Virus record (IMG/VR): IMGVR_UViG_3300041411_000129
Coordinates: 1 to 64,000 of that record
DNA length: 64,000 nucleotides
Source: a virus
Strand: one strand, 5' to 3'
Shown: positions 1 to 8,060 of the stretch, piece after piece
Layout of the letters: each line of letters opens with the position of its first letter
Position numbering within the stretch: the first letter of the stretch is position 1
Notes under the pieces: model-generated
Database searches by the model: none
What the model was told of the DNA's origin: nothing
What the model saw: only the letters and a program-made list of their open reading frames with translations
Program-made: the position numbers and the translations under genes

Positions 1-490
1 TCTTACCTACCATGACTTTAGATCCTGCGGTGAAGAAGTAGCTGCTGGACTTAACCGTCAGCTCCACCTTTGTCGCCTCAGAGTCGATTGGACCGTCCTC
101 AACATCGTTCTGAGTGAGAACCCAACCTGACCCCGCGTTGATAGCCGCAAGGGCCCCGTAGATCGTTGTAGCTGCACCGAGGTCGATGTTGGAGAGACTA
201 ACGCTCTTACCAGCAATCGAAGCCCGGTTATACCGAACTACCATTTGTCCTTGATAACCCTGACCAACAACCGAATTCAGAGTTACCTGAGTGTTAAAAC
301 GGATATCGTCCGCCGGCGTAGCCACAGGTGGTCCAATAGTCACTTGGCGAGCCAGCAGGGTGCTACTGTTTTCAAGGTTGATCTGCGCCAGAAGTCCAGC
401 ACCATCGGCAGCCAAGGGTGTCGGCGTGTTGATGGTGGTGTACATCACAAACGTATCAATAGATCGGATAGCTTGTTGGGGATTTGCCAT
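1..490 (-). CDS. YxR-domain virion-type protein, 3' part outside window
   Basis: The reading frame opens with MANPQQAIRSID and runs off the left edge of the window after about 163 codons, so the C-terminus is missing. It carries the same domain as the genes to its right: an 'NTQVTL' strand, then 'GQGYQG', then the signature 'VVRYNRASI' near residue 90, followed by a helix and 'LTQNDVEDGPI', which matches the 'LTxxDIxD' step of the paralogues. It is the last seen gene of the minus-strand block and starts two bases beyond the stop of its upstream neighbour, which fits co-transcription. Function is unknown. By context it is a virion component. The start codon is clear, but gene length and any second domain cannot be judged. 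Confidence 0.8.
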   Translation of the reverse strand, partial: MANPQQAIRSIDTFVMYTTINTPTPLAADGAGLLAQINLENSSTLLARQVTIGPPVATPADDIRFNTQVTLNSVVGQGYQGQMVVRYNRASIAGKSVSLSNIDLGAATTIYGALAAINAGSGWVLTQNDVEDGPIDSEATKVELTVKSSSYFFTAGSKVMVGK

Positions 491-492
491 GA

Positions 493-1602
493 CTACACCT
501 TAGGCTTGACTTTGACTGTCAATCCAGCCAAAAGAGGTTGAGTCCAGGCTTGCCCGGACGGGTTCTTGTCCGAGCCGAATACCTTATCTACGAATATCTG
601 GGTGCCACCATAAGTGACATTGACATCTGGTGTTTCAACACCACCTGCCGTTAGCGACACACCCACTTTACCGTACGGAGTCACTGTCCACTGAACGCCG
701 CGAGTCTTGACGTTTACAGCTTTGATATTGGCATTCAGTGGGATAGCCGAAGCATCGTAAGTGATGGCTGCTTGAGACATTGGTTCGTCGGTGAGGACGT
801 AGTTCGTACCAATTGCAAGTGACGGGTTACTGTATCCTTTCTTCAACGCATCCAATACCGTACCTGTCGCTGGGTTGACGGTTGTCCACGCAGGCGCCAC
901 TACGTTAGCGATCGGAAGTTTATCGATAACCACAGGACCCAGAGGTTGAGGTTTCTCGCCAGCTTCCCATTCGACGTAGTACATGTCCCGCCATGACCAG
1001 TAGCATGGTGTACCTTGCGGCACATTGGAAGTAAGCAGCGAACCGAGCGCCAGCCATAGTTCCTGAGTACCTGGAGTGGCTGAAACGGCTGTCGTCATGA
1101 AGCTAGGCATCGGTAGCGGCGCTAGGGCTTTCGAATCGACCCAACGGTTAACGACGCCGTTCACGAAATCTAACTGATGCTCTAGGTAGTACTGTTTATT
1201 GAGAGCGTACCCAGGTAGATCAGTTTTAGAGAACACCGTTAGAGCATTGGTGCCGCCGGCGTCGTAGGTATTCATGTAGCTTAGGACTTGAGTGTCTGGA
1301 GATACCGACGCTACAGAATATCGAATCCCGTGGAAGAGATTCGATGTAGGACCTATACTCGGGATAGCTGTCTTGACATTCCCGTGAATACGGTTACGGT
1401 TGTTACCGTAATTGGTGTTGATGATGGTCGTATAAACCATCAGCCAACCAAGCGCAGTAGTTTGCGCGGTGATGAACTGAGAACCACTGCTGGCCATGAT
1501 CTCAAACATCGTGTTTGGGATTGGTCCGCGCCCAATGCTAGCACCGCTACCACCGATAGACGTTGTCGGGACATCCCAACCAGACATTGCATGAATCTTC
1601 AT
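493..1602 (-). CDS. Lectin-like virion protein (ConA-like fold suspected)
   Basis: A 369-residue protein preceded by a good AGGAG ribosome site. The N-terminal ~220 residues read like a jelly-roll/concanavalin-A type module: alternating beta segments, 'YYLEHQLDFVNGVVNRWVDSK' (quoted in part: key residues E, D, V, W), and 'YWSWRDMYYVEWEAGE', the equivalent of the '..RDxYxxDD..' segment of the next two lectin-like genes. After 'PLGPVVIDKLPI' a C-terminal beta domain follows (about residues 230-369). The same two-part plan occurs in the proteins at 2310 and 3296, so these are three diverged paralogues. Such proteins in phages are often tail or capsid decorations that touch glycans, but that role is inference. 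No catalytic motif was recognised. Confidence 0.8.
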   Translation of the reverse strand: MKIHAMSGWDVPTTSIGGSGASIGRGPIPNTMFEIMASSGSQFITAQTTALGWLMVYTTIINTNYGNNRNRIHGNVKTAIPSIGPTSNLFHGIRYSVASVSPDTQVLSYMNTYDAGGTNALTVFSKTDLPGYALNKQYYLEHQLDFVNGVVNRWVDSKALAPLPMPSFMTTAVSATPGTQELWLALGSLLTSNVPQGTPCYWSWRDMYYVEWEAGEKPQPLGPVVIDKLPIANVVAPAWTTVNPATGTVLDALKKGYSNPSLAIGTNYVLTDEPMSQAAITYDASAIPLNANIKAVNVKTRGVQWTVTPYGKVGVSLTAGGVETPDVNVTYGGTQIFVDKVFGSDKNPSGQAWTQPLLAGLTVKVKPKV

Positions 1603-1614
1603 GATTGGGCTCCT

Positions 1615-2298
1615 TTACGGGAAGAGTAACATATCGGACTTGAATACGCTGGACAGCGTAGTTGTGAAGCCTACGTTGACAGTCGATCCAGGCGCGAAGA
1701 TATAGCTGGTAGCCGCTGCGGTAATGGTAACCTCAGTGGCACCCGACGGAATCGCATCGTTAACAATGTCAGCTGTGGTCAATACCATGCCAGTGGCAGT
1801 GTTAATAGCCGAGATCAACGCATGGGTATTAGCCGCTGCGCCGATTACGATCCCAGCGATGTTACCGGCGCTGGAAAGCTTACTCATCGGAGCTCGGTTG
1901 TAGTACCAGTACATGCTACCTGACAACAGAGACGATGGTTGAGCCGAGAGTAATGCCTTACTGTCATACCCAGCTAAATCAGTGGCAACTTCCACAGGAC
2001 CTAGCGTGAACTGAGATGCTGGTCGTACCGACTTTGACTTCTGAAGAATCAGAGTCATTAAGGACGACGCGCCATTTGCCCCGGTTGGCAGTTTAGCGAA
2101 CGGCACCATTGCGTATCCATTCAGAGTACGCAGCGCAACGGTGTTAGCCGGCTGCCCAATCGCATAACCGTTAAACGTCCGCAACGATATTGGGGCTGGA
2201 GGCTTTATCAGCCCATAAGCCTGGATGTTGGAGACTTTCGCCCCCATCGCATCCCTCGTCAGGGCGTAACCCTGAATAGTGGAAATGTTAACAGACAT
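1615..2298 (-). CDS. YxR-domain protein with four N-terminal short repeats
   Basis: A 227-residue protein with two parts. Residues about 1-68 are four degenerate 16-residue repeats with core 'xLRTxNGYAx' (variants 'ISTIQGYALT', 'VSNIQAYGLI', 'LRTFNGYAIG', 'LRTLNGYAMV'), each probably a beta hairpin. The rest is one YxR domain: 'YWYYNRAPMSKL' supplies the Y-N-R signature and 'LTTADIVNDAI' the second conserved step. No C-terminal HYN domain follows. The gene lies between two lectin-like genes in the same operon and has close spacing on both sides. The repeat head is unique in the window and might mediate oligomerisation or attachment. That is inference. Confidence 0.8.
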   Translation of the reverse strand: MSVNISTIQGYALTRDAMGAKVSNIQAYGLIKPPAPISLRTFNGYAIGQPANTVALRTLNGYAMVPFAKLPTGANGASSLMTLILQKSKSVRPASQFTLGPVEVATDLAGYDSKALLSAQPSSLLSGSMYWYYNRAPMSKLSSAGNIAGIVIGAAANTHALISAINTATGMVLTTADIVNDAIPSGATEVTITAAATSYIFAPGSTVNVGFTTTLSSVFKSDMLLFP

Positions 2299-2309
2299 GG
2301 ACTACTCCA

Positions 2310-3278
2310 TTACGCATCAGGCGTTACGATGAAATCCGTGGCGTCAATACTGGCGCTGTCCCACGATCCACCGGCTGGGTTCTTGTGGAATACACCACCG
2401 CTGCCGTTATAACTGTACGAGCCGGATGGGCCTGAGAACGTCTTACCCACAACTTCGTCGGCGCCATTCTTGATCTTACTCGTACAAGTGACTGGGCCGG
2501 CGCCGTTAGAGCTCACGCCAACCACTACCTCGAGGGCAGTTACGACCGTTCCTGCTGGGAGTGTGACCTTCAGGCTAGCGGCGAGAGGACCTTTGGTAGT
2601 AGTGTTCGATGTAGCAATCTTGTCTGTAGGTATTGAGCCAGCTTCATAGACCGCATCTACCAATGCAGTACCACCAGGTGTGGTGGTCCAATCGGCACCA
2701 GTTGCAGCGTCAATGCTGATTGGTACTACCTGCTGAGGACCCTGTGGTCCTACGGGAAGTCCTTGGGCGGCGCCTTGGTCATCACAGATGTAGAAGTCGC
2801 GATAATCGTACCGACCATTCAAACTACCCTTGGCCTCAAGACCAAGCGTCATGCTACGCCCAGTGCCGGCAGCGGTGTTGGCGATCTTGACGCCGTTGAT
2901 CCAACGCTCAACTACACCCGTGGTAACGTCGTACGAGAACTCAAGATACACGGTGTTGCCGCTGACTGGAATCAACGTATCTAAGAGAACGTAGTTCCCG
3001 CCAATATAGACGAGACCTGCACCGCCTCTGGCATTGAGAATGATTCGGCAGCGATAGCCGAACCAGATCTTATTCACAGGAGCTACCAGATACGGGTCCA
3101 ATGGAATCGAAACGCGTTCACTACCACTGGCAGTGGCGTTACTTACGATCCAACCATTGACCAAAGTATTCTGTGCCGACAAGTCAGCGCCGCGCGTCAT
3201 CCCGTGAGTGGCGTAGTTAATCCACGACGTAACGCCCTGCGGCAAATGCTCGAAGCCGATAACTGCTCTAATTGCCAT
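2310..3278 (-). CDS. Lectin-like virion protein (ConA-like fold suspected)
   Basis: A 322-residue paralogue of the proteins at 493 and 3296. The N-terminal part contains 'VYLEFSYDVTTGVVERWING', typical of laminin-G/ConA-like beta sandwiches in which a strand, a turn and a W-x-N-G strand follow each other, and then 'GRYDYRDFYICDDQG'. A short Gly/Pro/Gln linker (near residue 178, 'LPVGPQGPQQVVPI') leads to a second beta domain that ends 'SASIDATDFIVTPDA'. Sequence identity among the three paralogues is highest around the R-D-x-Y-x-x-D-D segment and the linker. It probably acts on the particle surface, with glycan binding possible. No active-site residues can be named. Confidence 0.8.
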   Translation of the reverse strand: MAIRAVIGFEHLPQGVTSWINYATHGMTRGADLSAQNTLVNGWIVSNATASGSERVSIPLDPYLVAPVNKIWFGYRCRIILNARGGAGLVYIGGNYVLLDTLIPVSGNTVYLEFSYDVTTGVVERWINGVKIANTAAGTGRSMTLGLEAKGSLNGRYDYRDFYICDDQGAAQGLPVGPQGPQQVVPISIDAATGADWTTTPGGTALVDAVYEAGSIPTDKIATSNTTTKGPLAASLKVTLPAGTVVTALEVVVGVSSNGAGPVTCTSKIKNGADEVVGKTFSGPSGSYSYNGSGGVFHKNPAGGSWDSASIDATDFIVTPDA

Positions 3279-3295
3279 GATTATAAAACCTCTTA

Positions 3296-4342
3296 TCAGA
3301 CGACCGTATCAGGCGTCAGTTTGACCGCAGTGGCGTCGAGCTTAGCCAGAGACCAATCGGCACCATCTGGTGCTTTGGTATACAGCCCAACAGGAGATAC
3401 CGACGCAGCGCCAGTTGGTGAGCTGACGAACTTAGCTGCGAGAGTTGTCCCGCCTTGCGTTAGTTCGACCTTACTTGTAGATGCTGCATCACCAAGGCTA
3501 GCTCCGGAGATATCCAGCTTTACAGCTGCGATACGAAATCCAGCAGGGATATCGTGTTTAAGACTCGTATCGAGTGGGGTCTTATCGGCGGCTGATGTGA
3601 CTGCGTTTGCGGATGGGTAAGGTGCGTTCAGCGTATCCACGATCGTACCGCCACCGGCAGCGACCCAACCAGCACCAGAGGCAGCATCGACTTGAACTGG
3701 ATAGATCCGCTGCGATCCAATTGGTCCAGTCATCCCATCCCCGGCAACATCGTCTAAGACGTATATATCGCGGATAGCGTAACGTCCACCAGCGGACGTA
3801 CCCAGTCGGAAGGTTAGGCATCCATTACCAGCCACAAATGCAGCCTTACTACCAGCTGCCATAACCGGACCAGTGTAGTTGGCAATCGCTACACCGTTAA
3901 TCAATGTCGATGTAACCCCGCTTACAAAGTCATACGTATGTTCTACGTAATACTCAGTACCGACACCAGTCAACCAAGGAGCTCCGCCAGTACCCGCCAA
4001 GAACAAATAACACGCCACGTCATTAGGTGTGGTATCTGCTGTAAGATGACAGATAGAGTGTGCGCCGGTATACGCTGCCAGAGTCTTGATACGGTAACCG
4101 ATTGTCAGCTTGTTAGGGTTGTTTGGAACAAATCCTTTCAAGGAGATTGGTACAATCTGATCGAACCCGTTAGACATCCCCGAGATCCAACCATCTTGGT
4201 CAATAGCGCAGCGGGCAATGTTAGTGCCTTGAGCAGCGCCTGGAAGACCAGACAACGTCCACCAGTCAGGAAACGCCACCGTGGCAACGGTAGGGTTGGT
4301 GGTCTTTAAGGCAAGATCTGTGCCAAAGAATGCACGAAGCAT
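3296..4342 (-). CDS. Lectin-like virion protein (ConA-like fold suspected)
   Basis: A 348-residue protein, the third of the lectin-like paralogues. The diagnostic segments are 'YYVEHTYDFVSGVTSTLING' in the first half, 'GGRYAIRDIYVLDDVAG' around residue 185, the linker 'MTGPIGSQRIYPVQVDAASG', and a C-terminal beta domain ending 'KLDATAVKLTPDTVV'. The C-terminus closely parallels that of the neighbour at 2310 ('DATDFIVTPDA'), so these two are the nearest pair. It begins four bases after the end of the next upstream gene, which fits one operon. A role as a tail or head decoration protein is inferred from fold and context only. Confidence 0.8.
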   Translation of the reverse strand: MLRAFFGTDLALKTTNPTVATVAFPDWWTLSGLPGAAQGTNIARCAIDQDGWISGMSNGFDQIVPISLKGFVPNNPNKLTIGYRIKTLAAYTGAHSICHLTADTTPNDVACYLFLAGTGGAPWLTGVGTEYYVEHTYDFVSGVTSTLINGVAIANYTGPVMAAGSKAAFVAGNGCLTFRLGTSAGGRYAIRDIYVLDDVAGDGMTGPIGSQRIYPVQVDAASGAGWVAAGGGTIVDTLNAPYPSANAVTSAADKTPLDTSLKHDIPAGFRIAAVKLDISGASLGDAASTSKVELTQGGTTLAAKFVSSPTGAASVSPVGLYTKAPDGADWSLAKLDATAVKLTPDTVV

Positions 4343-4346
4343 GATG

Positions 4347-4718
4347 TTACTCCTCGCTGTCTGTGGTTTCAGCAGGCACTTCTACAACCGGATCATTCCA
4401 GCAGAGGTAGAAGCGGCCACAAGGCGCTACAGAGCGCGCTGGGAAGCTGATGCAGAGCGCGTACTTGAATATGCTGAAGGTGGGCAGGCTGTGTTTGTTG
4501 AGACCGTTAAACAAGACCTCAGCGCCTAACAGGGAGAACTCATTCGAGTCAGGCTGAGTGTTCCACAGACTACGTTCGGCCTCAGGGCCGTATGTCGACA
4601 GAGCTGTGGTGACGAGCCGTGCATTGATGATGTCCATCTCACCAAGCTGAATCTTTGCCAGCTGGTCACCTATTCCGGTGAAGTCTGTCCGAATCAGGTA
4701 ATTTGGCCAATCATTCAT
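4347..4718 (-). CDS. Stand-alone C-terminal half of the two-domain YxR family
   Basis: This 123-residue protein matches only the second half of the two-domain paralogues. It has the 'D..G.DFTGIGDQLAKIQ' opening, the 'WNTQPDSNEFSLLGAEVLFNGLN' core (compare 'WVNTP...NLSGATVLSNGLN' in the protein at 6197) and the end 'FYLCWNDPVVEV', equivalent to 'MYLHYNDPFD'. The gene immediately upstream (4740) has only the first half, so together they equal one full-length paralogue of about 290 residues. The start is supported by a GGGGGAA ribosome site 8-10 bases upstream. It is therefore translated separately and is not simply a frameshifted remnant. It carries a short acidic tail, EVPAETTDSEE, absent from most relatives. 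Confidence 0.8.
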   Translation of the reverse strand: MNDWPNYLIRTDFTGIGDQLAKIQLGEMDIINARLVTTALSTYGPEAERSLWNTQPDSNEFSLLGAEVLFNGLNKHSLPTFSIFKYALCISFPARSVAPCGRFYLCWNDPVVEVPAETTDSEE

Positions 4719-4739
4719 TTCTGAATTCCCCCAATGTAA

Positions 4740-5234
4740 TTAAAATGCCAGCAGAGTGTTGCCGTTGAATGCCGTGGCGATGTCAGGATAACCACCGAAC
4801 TTCAACGTAGCTGACCCTGTCCAACCGAGGTGTCCTTCAACAGCTTCGATCTGAACGTTTATTTTACCGTTTACGGTAAAGCTCGGATGATCCACAAGTT
4901 CCGCTACAGTGAATGGTACACGCAGATAAGCTAGGACTATCGGAATCCAAGTTGCCACTGAAGCAGCATCTGGACAGACACAGTTGGCGAGGTTAAAGTT
5001 TTCAAGCGGCTGCAATGGGAGGCGATCGTAGAAAATGGTTGTAAACCCAATCGTCTTGGTAGATGCTGGTGCTGAGTTCACTTGAATGGCTGTGTTCTTA
5101 CCATATTGGGTGATCTCATCAGCGGTTGCGGCGCGTGGCGTACCGAAGATAAGATCGGCTGCAACGAACGACAGACCGGAAGCCACGCTGACCATTGCGA
5201 CAAGGTCAGCCGTACTAGATACGAAAATAGTCAT
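4740..5234 (-). CDS. Stand-alone N-terminal half of the two-domain YxR family
   Basis: A 164-residue protein consisting of one YxR domain: 'ADLIFGTPRAAT', then 'NTAIQV', then the signature 'TIFYDRLPLQPL' (Y69-D-R71), then 'WIPIVLAYLRVPFTVAELVDHP' and 'GHLGWTGSATLKF'. It stops right after this last strand, where two-domain relatives continue through 'VTxLPGLNYP' into the second half. That second half is encoded by the next gene (4347). The simplest reading is a gene fission in which both products remain made and may reassociate. Function is unknown and a virion role is inferred from the operon. Confidence 0.8.
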   Translation of the reverse strand: MTIFVSSTADLVAMVSVASGLSFVAADLIFGTPRAATADEITQYGKNTAIQVNSAPASTKTIGFTTIFYDRLPLQPLENFNLANCVCPDAASVATWIPIVLAYLRVPFTVAELVDHPSFTVNGKINVQIEAVEGHLGWTGSATLKFGGYPDIATAFNGNTLLAF

Positions 5235-5245
5235 GGCGGACCCTG

Positions 5246-6142
5246 TTAAGTATATTGAAGAAGGCAGCGGCCAGTGAACCAGCTATCTGGGTTGGACTGG
5301 ATAACTACGACTGAGGTGTACTTAGTCGAGTCAACCTCAGGCACTGCGGCGTTTGGAAGCGTATATCGGAACCACTGGATGTTTTGAGTACCACCCGGTG
5401 TGTTGGCGTTCCCAATGTTCCATCCGGTTTGACCGCTATTCGCATTCAGCCAATCACAGATCGTTTGAATACCGGCGTTTGCACCACCAGTTGGATTGTA
5501 GGTCGTAGGGATGGCACTCAGCGTAGTTTTGATGGCTGTTGCATCCTGACTGAGGGTCATGAACTCACCGGTCGGTTTACGACCGACTGAGAAATCATTA
5601 CCGCCAGGATATAGCCGTCCGATCAGACCACGGTTAGCGTCAGTGATAACGTCCGTAATTGGACGCTTACCCAAAGTCCAGAGAATACTGAAGGTGCCTT
5701 TGTAACACAGGCAGGCAGCAATAGGTCCACGAGTAGCCGCTGAACCAGATGCGATGTTTTGGCTAGAGGCAACATCATCGACGGTGAGACTGATGCCGTA
5801 TCTTGCAGCGACCCAAGGAACCCACTGAGCCGGGAATGCGCTAGTGGTCGTGTAATAATTGTCCAGCTTCAGCGTGATGTTTCTGAACAATGCGGTCAGA
5901 TCGATACGACGATATTTAACCGTAACCTGACCAATACCGCCAGAAGCAGCCGTTGGTTTGACTACGATACTGGTATCGTTCTTGAACGGATCAGCGCCAT
6001 CGACAGCGATGGCTGTCGGTGTGCCGAAGGTGACAGAACCCAACGGAAAAACATCTTTGAATCCGGGGTTACTCTTCTCAATCAGATCGTAGATCATCTC
6101 CGATTGAGGTTTACGGTAATCTGTAGGAACCGCAGTAGCCAT
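5246..6142 (-). CDS. Two-domain YxR-family virion protein
   Basis: The start is placed at MATAVPTDYRKP, because GGGAG lies 8-9 bases upstream; a longer in-frame extension lacks such a site. The product has 298 residues. Domain A shows 'SVTFGTPTAIAVDG', 'TSIVVKPTA' and 'VKYRRIDLTALFRNITL' (Y77-R-R79), then 'YGISLTVDDVASSQ'. Domain B shows 'LYPGGNDFSVG' and a W-N-x-G region, and ends 'GRCLLQYT', a degenerate form of the family HYN ending. It is closest to the protein at 7087, which shares 'YRRxDxxxLFRxITLxxDxY' and 'FPGGNDFxxxxxPT'. The two form an alternating pattern with 6197 and 8061 and suggest duplication of a gene pair. Confidence 0.85.
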   Translation of the reverse strand: MATAVPTDYRKPQSEMIYDLIEKSNPGFKDVFPLGSVTFGTPTAIAVDGADPFKNDTSIVVKPTAASGGIGQVTVKYRRIDLTALFRNITLKLDNYYTTTSAFPAQWVPWVAARYGISLTVDDVASSQNIASGSAATRGPIAACLCYKGTFSILWTLGKRPITDVITDANRGLIGRLYPGGNDFSVGRKPTGEFMTLSQDATAIKTTLSAIPTTYNPTGGANAGIQTICDWLNANSGQTGWNIGNANTPGGTQNIQWFRYTLPNAAVPEVDSTKYTSVVVIQSNPDSWFTGRCLLQYT

Positions 6143-6196
6143 GATTAATCTCCCAATGGAAGTAGCAGACGGATTTCGCCATCCGTCTGCATCCAC

Positions 6197-7075
6197 TTAT
6201 GCCGCGTTCGGATCGAACGGATCGTTATAGTGGAGATACATGACACCGGCTGGCGTGAGTACAGTATCCGCCAGTTTCAACTCCATTACGTACTTGTACG
6301 CTGGGTTGGTTGGCAGAGATGCGGAGTTCAGACCGTTACTGAGAACAGTAGCGCCAGACAGGTTCCACGTAGTTGCACCCGGAGTGTTAACCCAGAGAGC
6401 CTTACCGGCGGAGACGTCGATTGCCTTGAACGCAGTGACGAGCTGATCGGCTTGAGTGCTGTCAATAACACCTGGAGCCATCGCCTGCACTTGAGTAAAG
6501 TACGAGGTGAAGTCATAGCCGTACATGTACAGTTGAGCGAAAGTATCGGTATCCAGCGTAGTCGGATAGTTGAGACCAGGCAGCGCTGTAACCTGAATCA
6601 ACTCATCGATTGGAGCGGAACCTTTAGTAACAACGATACTCAGATTGCCGATCCAGCCGACACTACCCGGTTTAGCCGAAAGTACGGCCGTCATGGTGTT
6701 ATCGCCGTTATCAACCAACGGAGCATCATTCAAGTCATCGGTCGTGAACTGAATACCAGTCCAATACTGAATCATCGGGAACAACGTATACACCGTGTCA
6801 GCTGTATACGCCGAAACCTTGAAGCCTGGAATGTTGGCGTCAATCAGATCATTCAATTTCAAACGATCGTAGGTCAGGACCTTAGTGCCCTGATAAGCAC
6901 CACCATCTTTGGCTGTTACACGCAGCGCGGTGTTGTGAGCGGTGACCTGACCTTGCCAAGTACCCTCTACAACTTGCGGCACGCCGAAGACGACGTCTGC
7001 CGCTGTGAACGCCGTCGAGTTGGCAGCATTGAGCGCTGCCAAGAAATCGTCGACAGACTTTGTCATGTAAGACAT
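6197..7075 (-). CDS. Two-domain YxR-family virion protein
   Basis: The start is set at MSYMTKSVDDFL, where GAGG lies nine bases upstream; the longer frame begins with an unrelated-looking W/R-rich stretch. The 292-residue product has domain A ('ADVVFGVPQVV', 'TKVLTYDRLKLNDLI' with Y69-D-R71, 'IQFTTDDLNDAPL', 'GSVGWIGNLSI'), the linker 'VTALPGLNYPTTL', and domain B ('YMYGYDFTSYF', 'LSGATVLSNGLNS', 'MYLHYNDPFDPNAA'). It is the clearest full-length representative, used here to define both halves. Neighbours on both sides are paralogues, with gaps of 10-55 bases. Confidence 0.85.
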   Translation of the reverse strand: MSYMTKSVDDFLAALNAANSTAFTAADVVFGVPQVVEGTWQGQVTAHNTALRVTAKDGGAYQGTKVLTYDRLKLNDLIDANIPGFKVSAYTADTVYTLFPMIQYWTGIQFTTDDLNDAPLVDNGDNTMTAVLSAKPGSVGWIGNLSIVVTKGSAPIDELIQVTALPGLNYPTTLDTDTFAQLYMYGYDFTSYFTQVQAMAPGVIDSTQADQLVTAFKAIDVSAGKALWVNTPGATTWNLSGATVLSNGLNSASLPTNPAYKYVMELKLADTVLTPAGVMYLHYNDPFDPNAA

Positions 7076-7086
7076 TGGTTCTATCC

Positions 7087-8055
7087 TCAGACGTTGTAGT
7101 GGATGTAGTGGTGACCAGCGCCACAACCCAGTGCAGTATCTTCAACAGGGACGGTGAGGATCAGTACACGGTTGTAGTACTTAGAGTTAGCCAAAGGCGC
7201 AGAATCTCGACCAGCTTGAGTACTCAGGTCAACTACGCGACCAGCCCAGGTCTGGTAGACATACGCTGGAGCACCTCTACCAGCATACGCCAGGCCTTTC
7301 CCGTACAGTCGATTCAGTTCATCGATGAACCGATTACAGAAGGCGACGAGTTCGTTACTTGCACCTTCCCAACTGCCAGGGTAGTTGTTCCACTTAGTCC
7401 CGGCCAAGATGAACGCAGACCAATCGATGGCGTAAGCCATACCGCTGACAATTGTCGGATGTCCTGGAGTCACGAAGTCGTTACCACCTGGGAACATACG
7501 GGCATTGAGATCAGTCACAGTGATCATCGTACTGAGATCCTGCGGAGCACCTTTCCACTTCAGTGCGAACTGGCCGGTGTAAGCAAGGCTCGTCGACTTG
7601 GTCTGTACGGTAACGGTTCTGGTGTAGAATCCATCTTCGATCGTAGTGCCGCGAGTGATGTTCTGATCGACCACATCGTCTGTAGTCAGGTTGATGCCGT
7701 ACTTCGCATTGATGATCGGAAGCAGGGCATACACACTGAACACGATGGCGTTCTGTCCTGCGGTAGAACCTTGGTTTACCGAATACCGATCAATCTGTAG
7801 CGTGATACTGCGGAACAGGACACCCATATCGCGGCGGCGATAGTTGACTTCTTTACGACCGATGAAGTCTTGACCGGCGATTGCACTCAAGGTGATCTTG
7901 GTGTTCATCGCCGAGTTGCCTGGAACCGTGGCTGGAGCAGGGACGCCGAGCAAGACGTTGGTCTTAGTCACCGGAATCCAGTTTTCCACGCCTTGGTTTG
8001 CCAAGTTGATGAGGTCATAAACCTCATCGATAGGCGGTTTACTGAAAATAGGCAT
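7087..8055 (-). CDS. Two-domain YxR-family virion protein
   Basis: A 322-residue protein with an AAGAGG ribosome site. Domain A includes 'TNVLLGVPAPAT', 'NTKITLSAIAGQDFIGRKEV', the signature 'NYRRRDMGVLFRSITLQIDRY' (Y72-R-R74) and 'YGINLTTDDVVDQNI'. Domain B begins 'VTDLNARMFPGGNDFVTPG' and ends 'GHHYIHYNV', a complete HYN ending. It is the longest of the two-domain members because of an insertion before the C-terminus ('KGLAYAGRGAPAYVYQTW'). It is paralogous to 5246 in detail. Probable structural protein of the particle; no enzymatic motif seen. Confidence 0.85.
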   Translation of the reverse strand: MPIFSKPPIDEVYDLINLANQGVENWIPVTKTNVLLGVPAPATVPGNSAMNTKITLSAIAGQDFIGRKEVNYRRRDMGVLFRSITLQIDRYSVNQGSTAGQNAIVFSVYALLPIINAKYGINLTTDDVVDQNITRGTTIEDGFYTRTVTVQTKSTSLAYTGQFALKWKGAPQDLSTMITVTDLNARMFPGGNDFVTPGHPTIVSGMAYAIDWSAFILAGTKWNNYPGSWEGASNELVAFCNRFIDELNRLYGKGLAYAGRGAPAYVYQTWAGRVVDLSTQAGRDSAPLANSKYYNRVLILTVPVEDTALGCGAGHHYIHYNV

Positions 8056-8060
8056 CTTGA

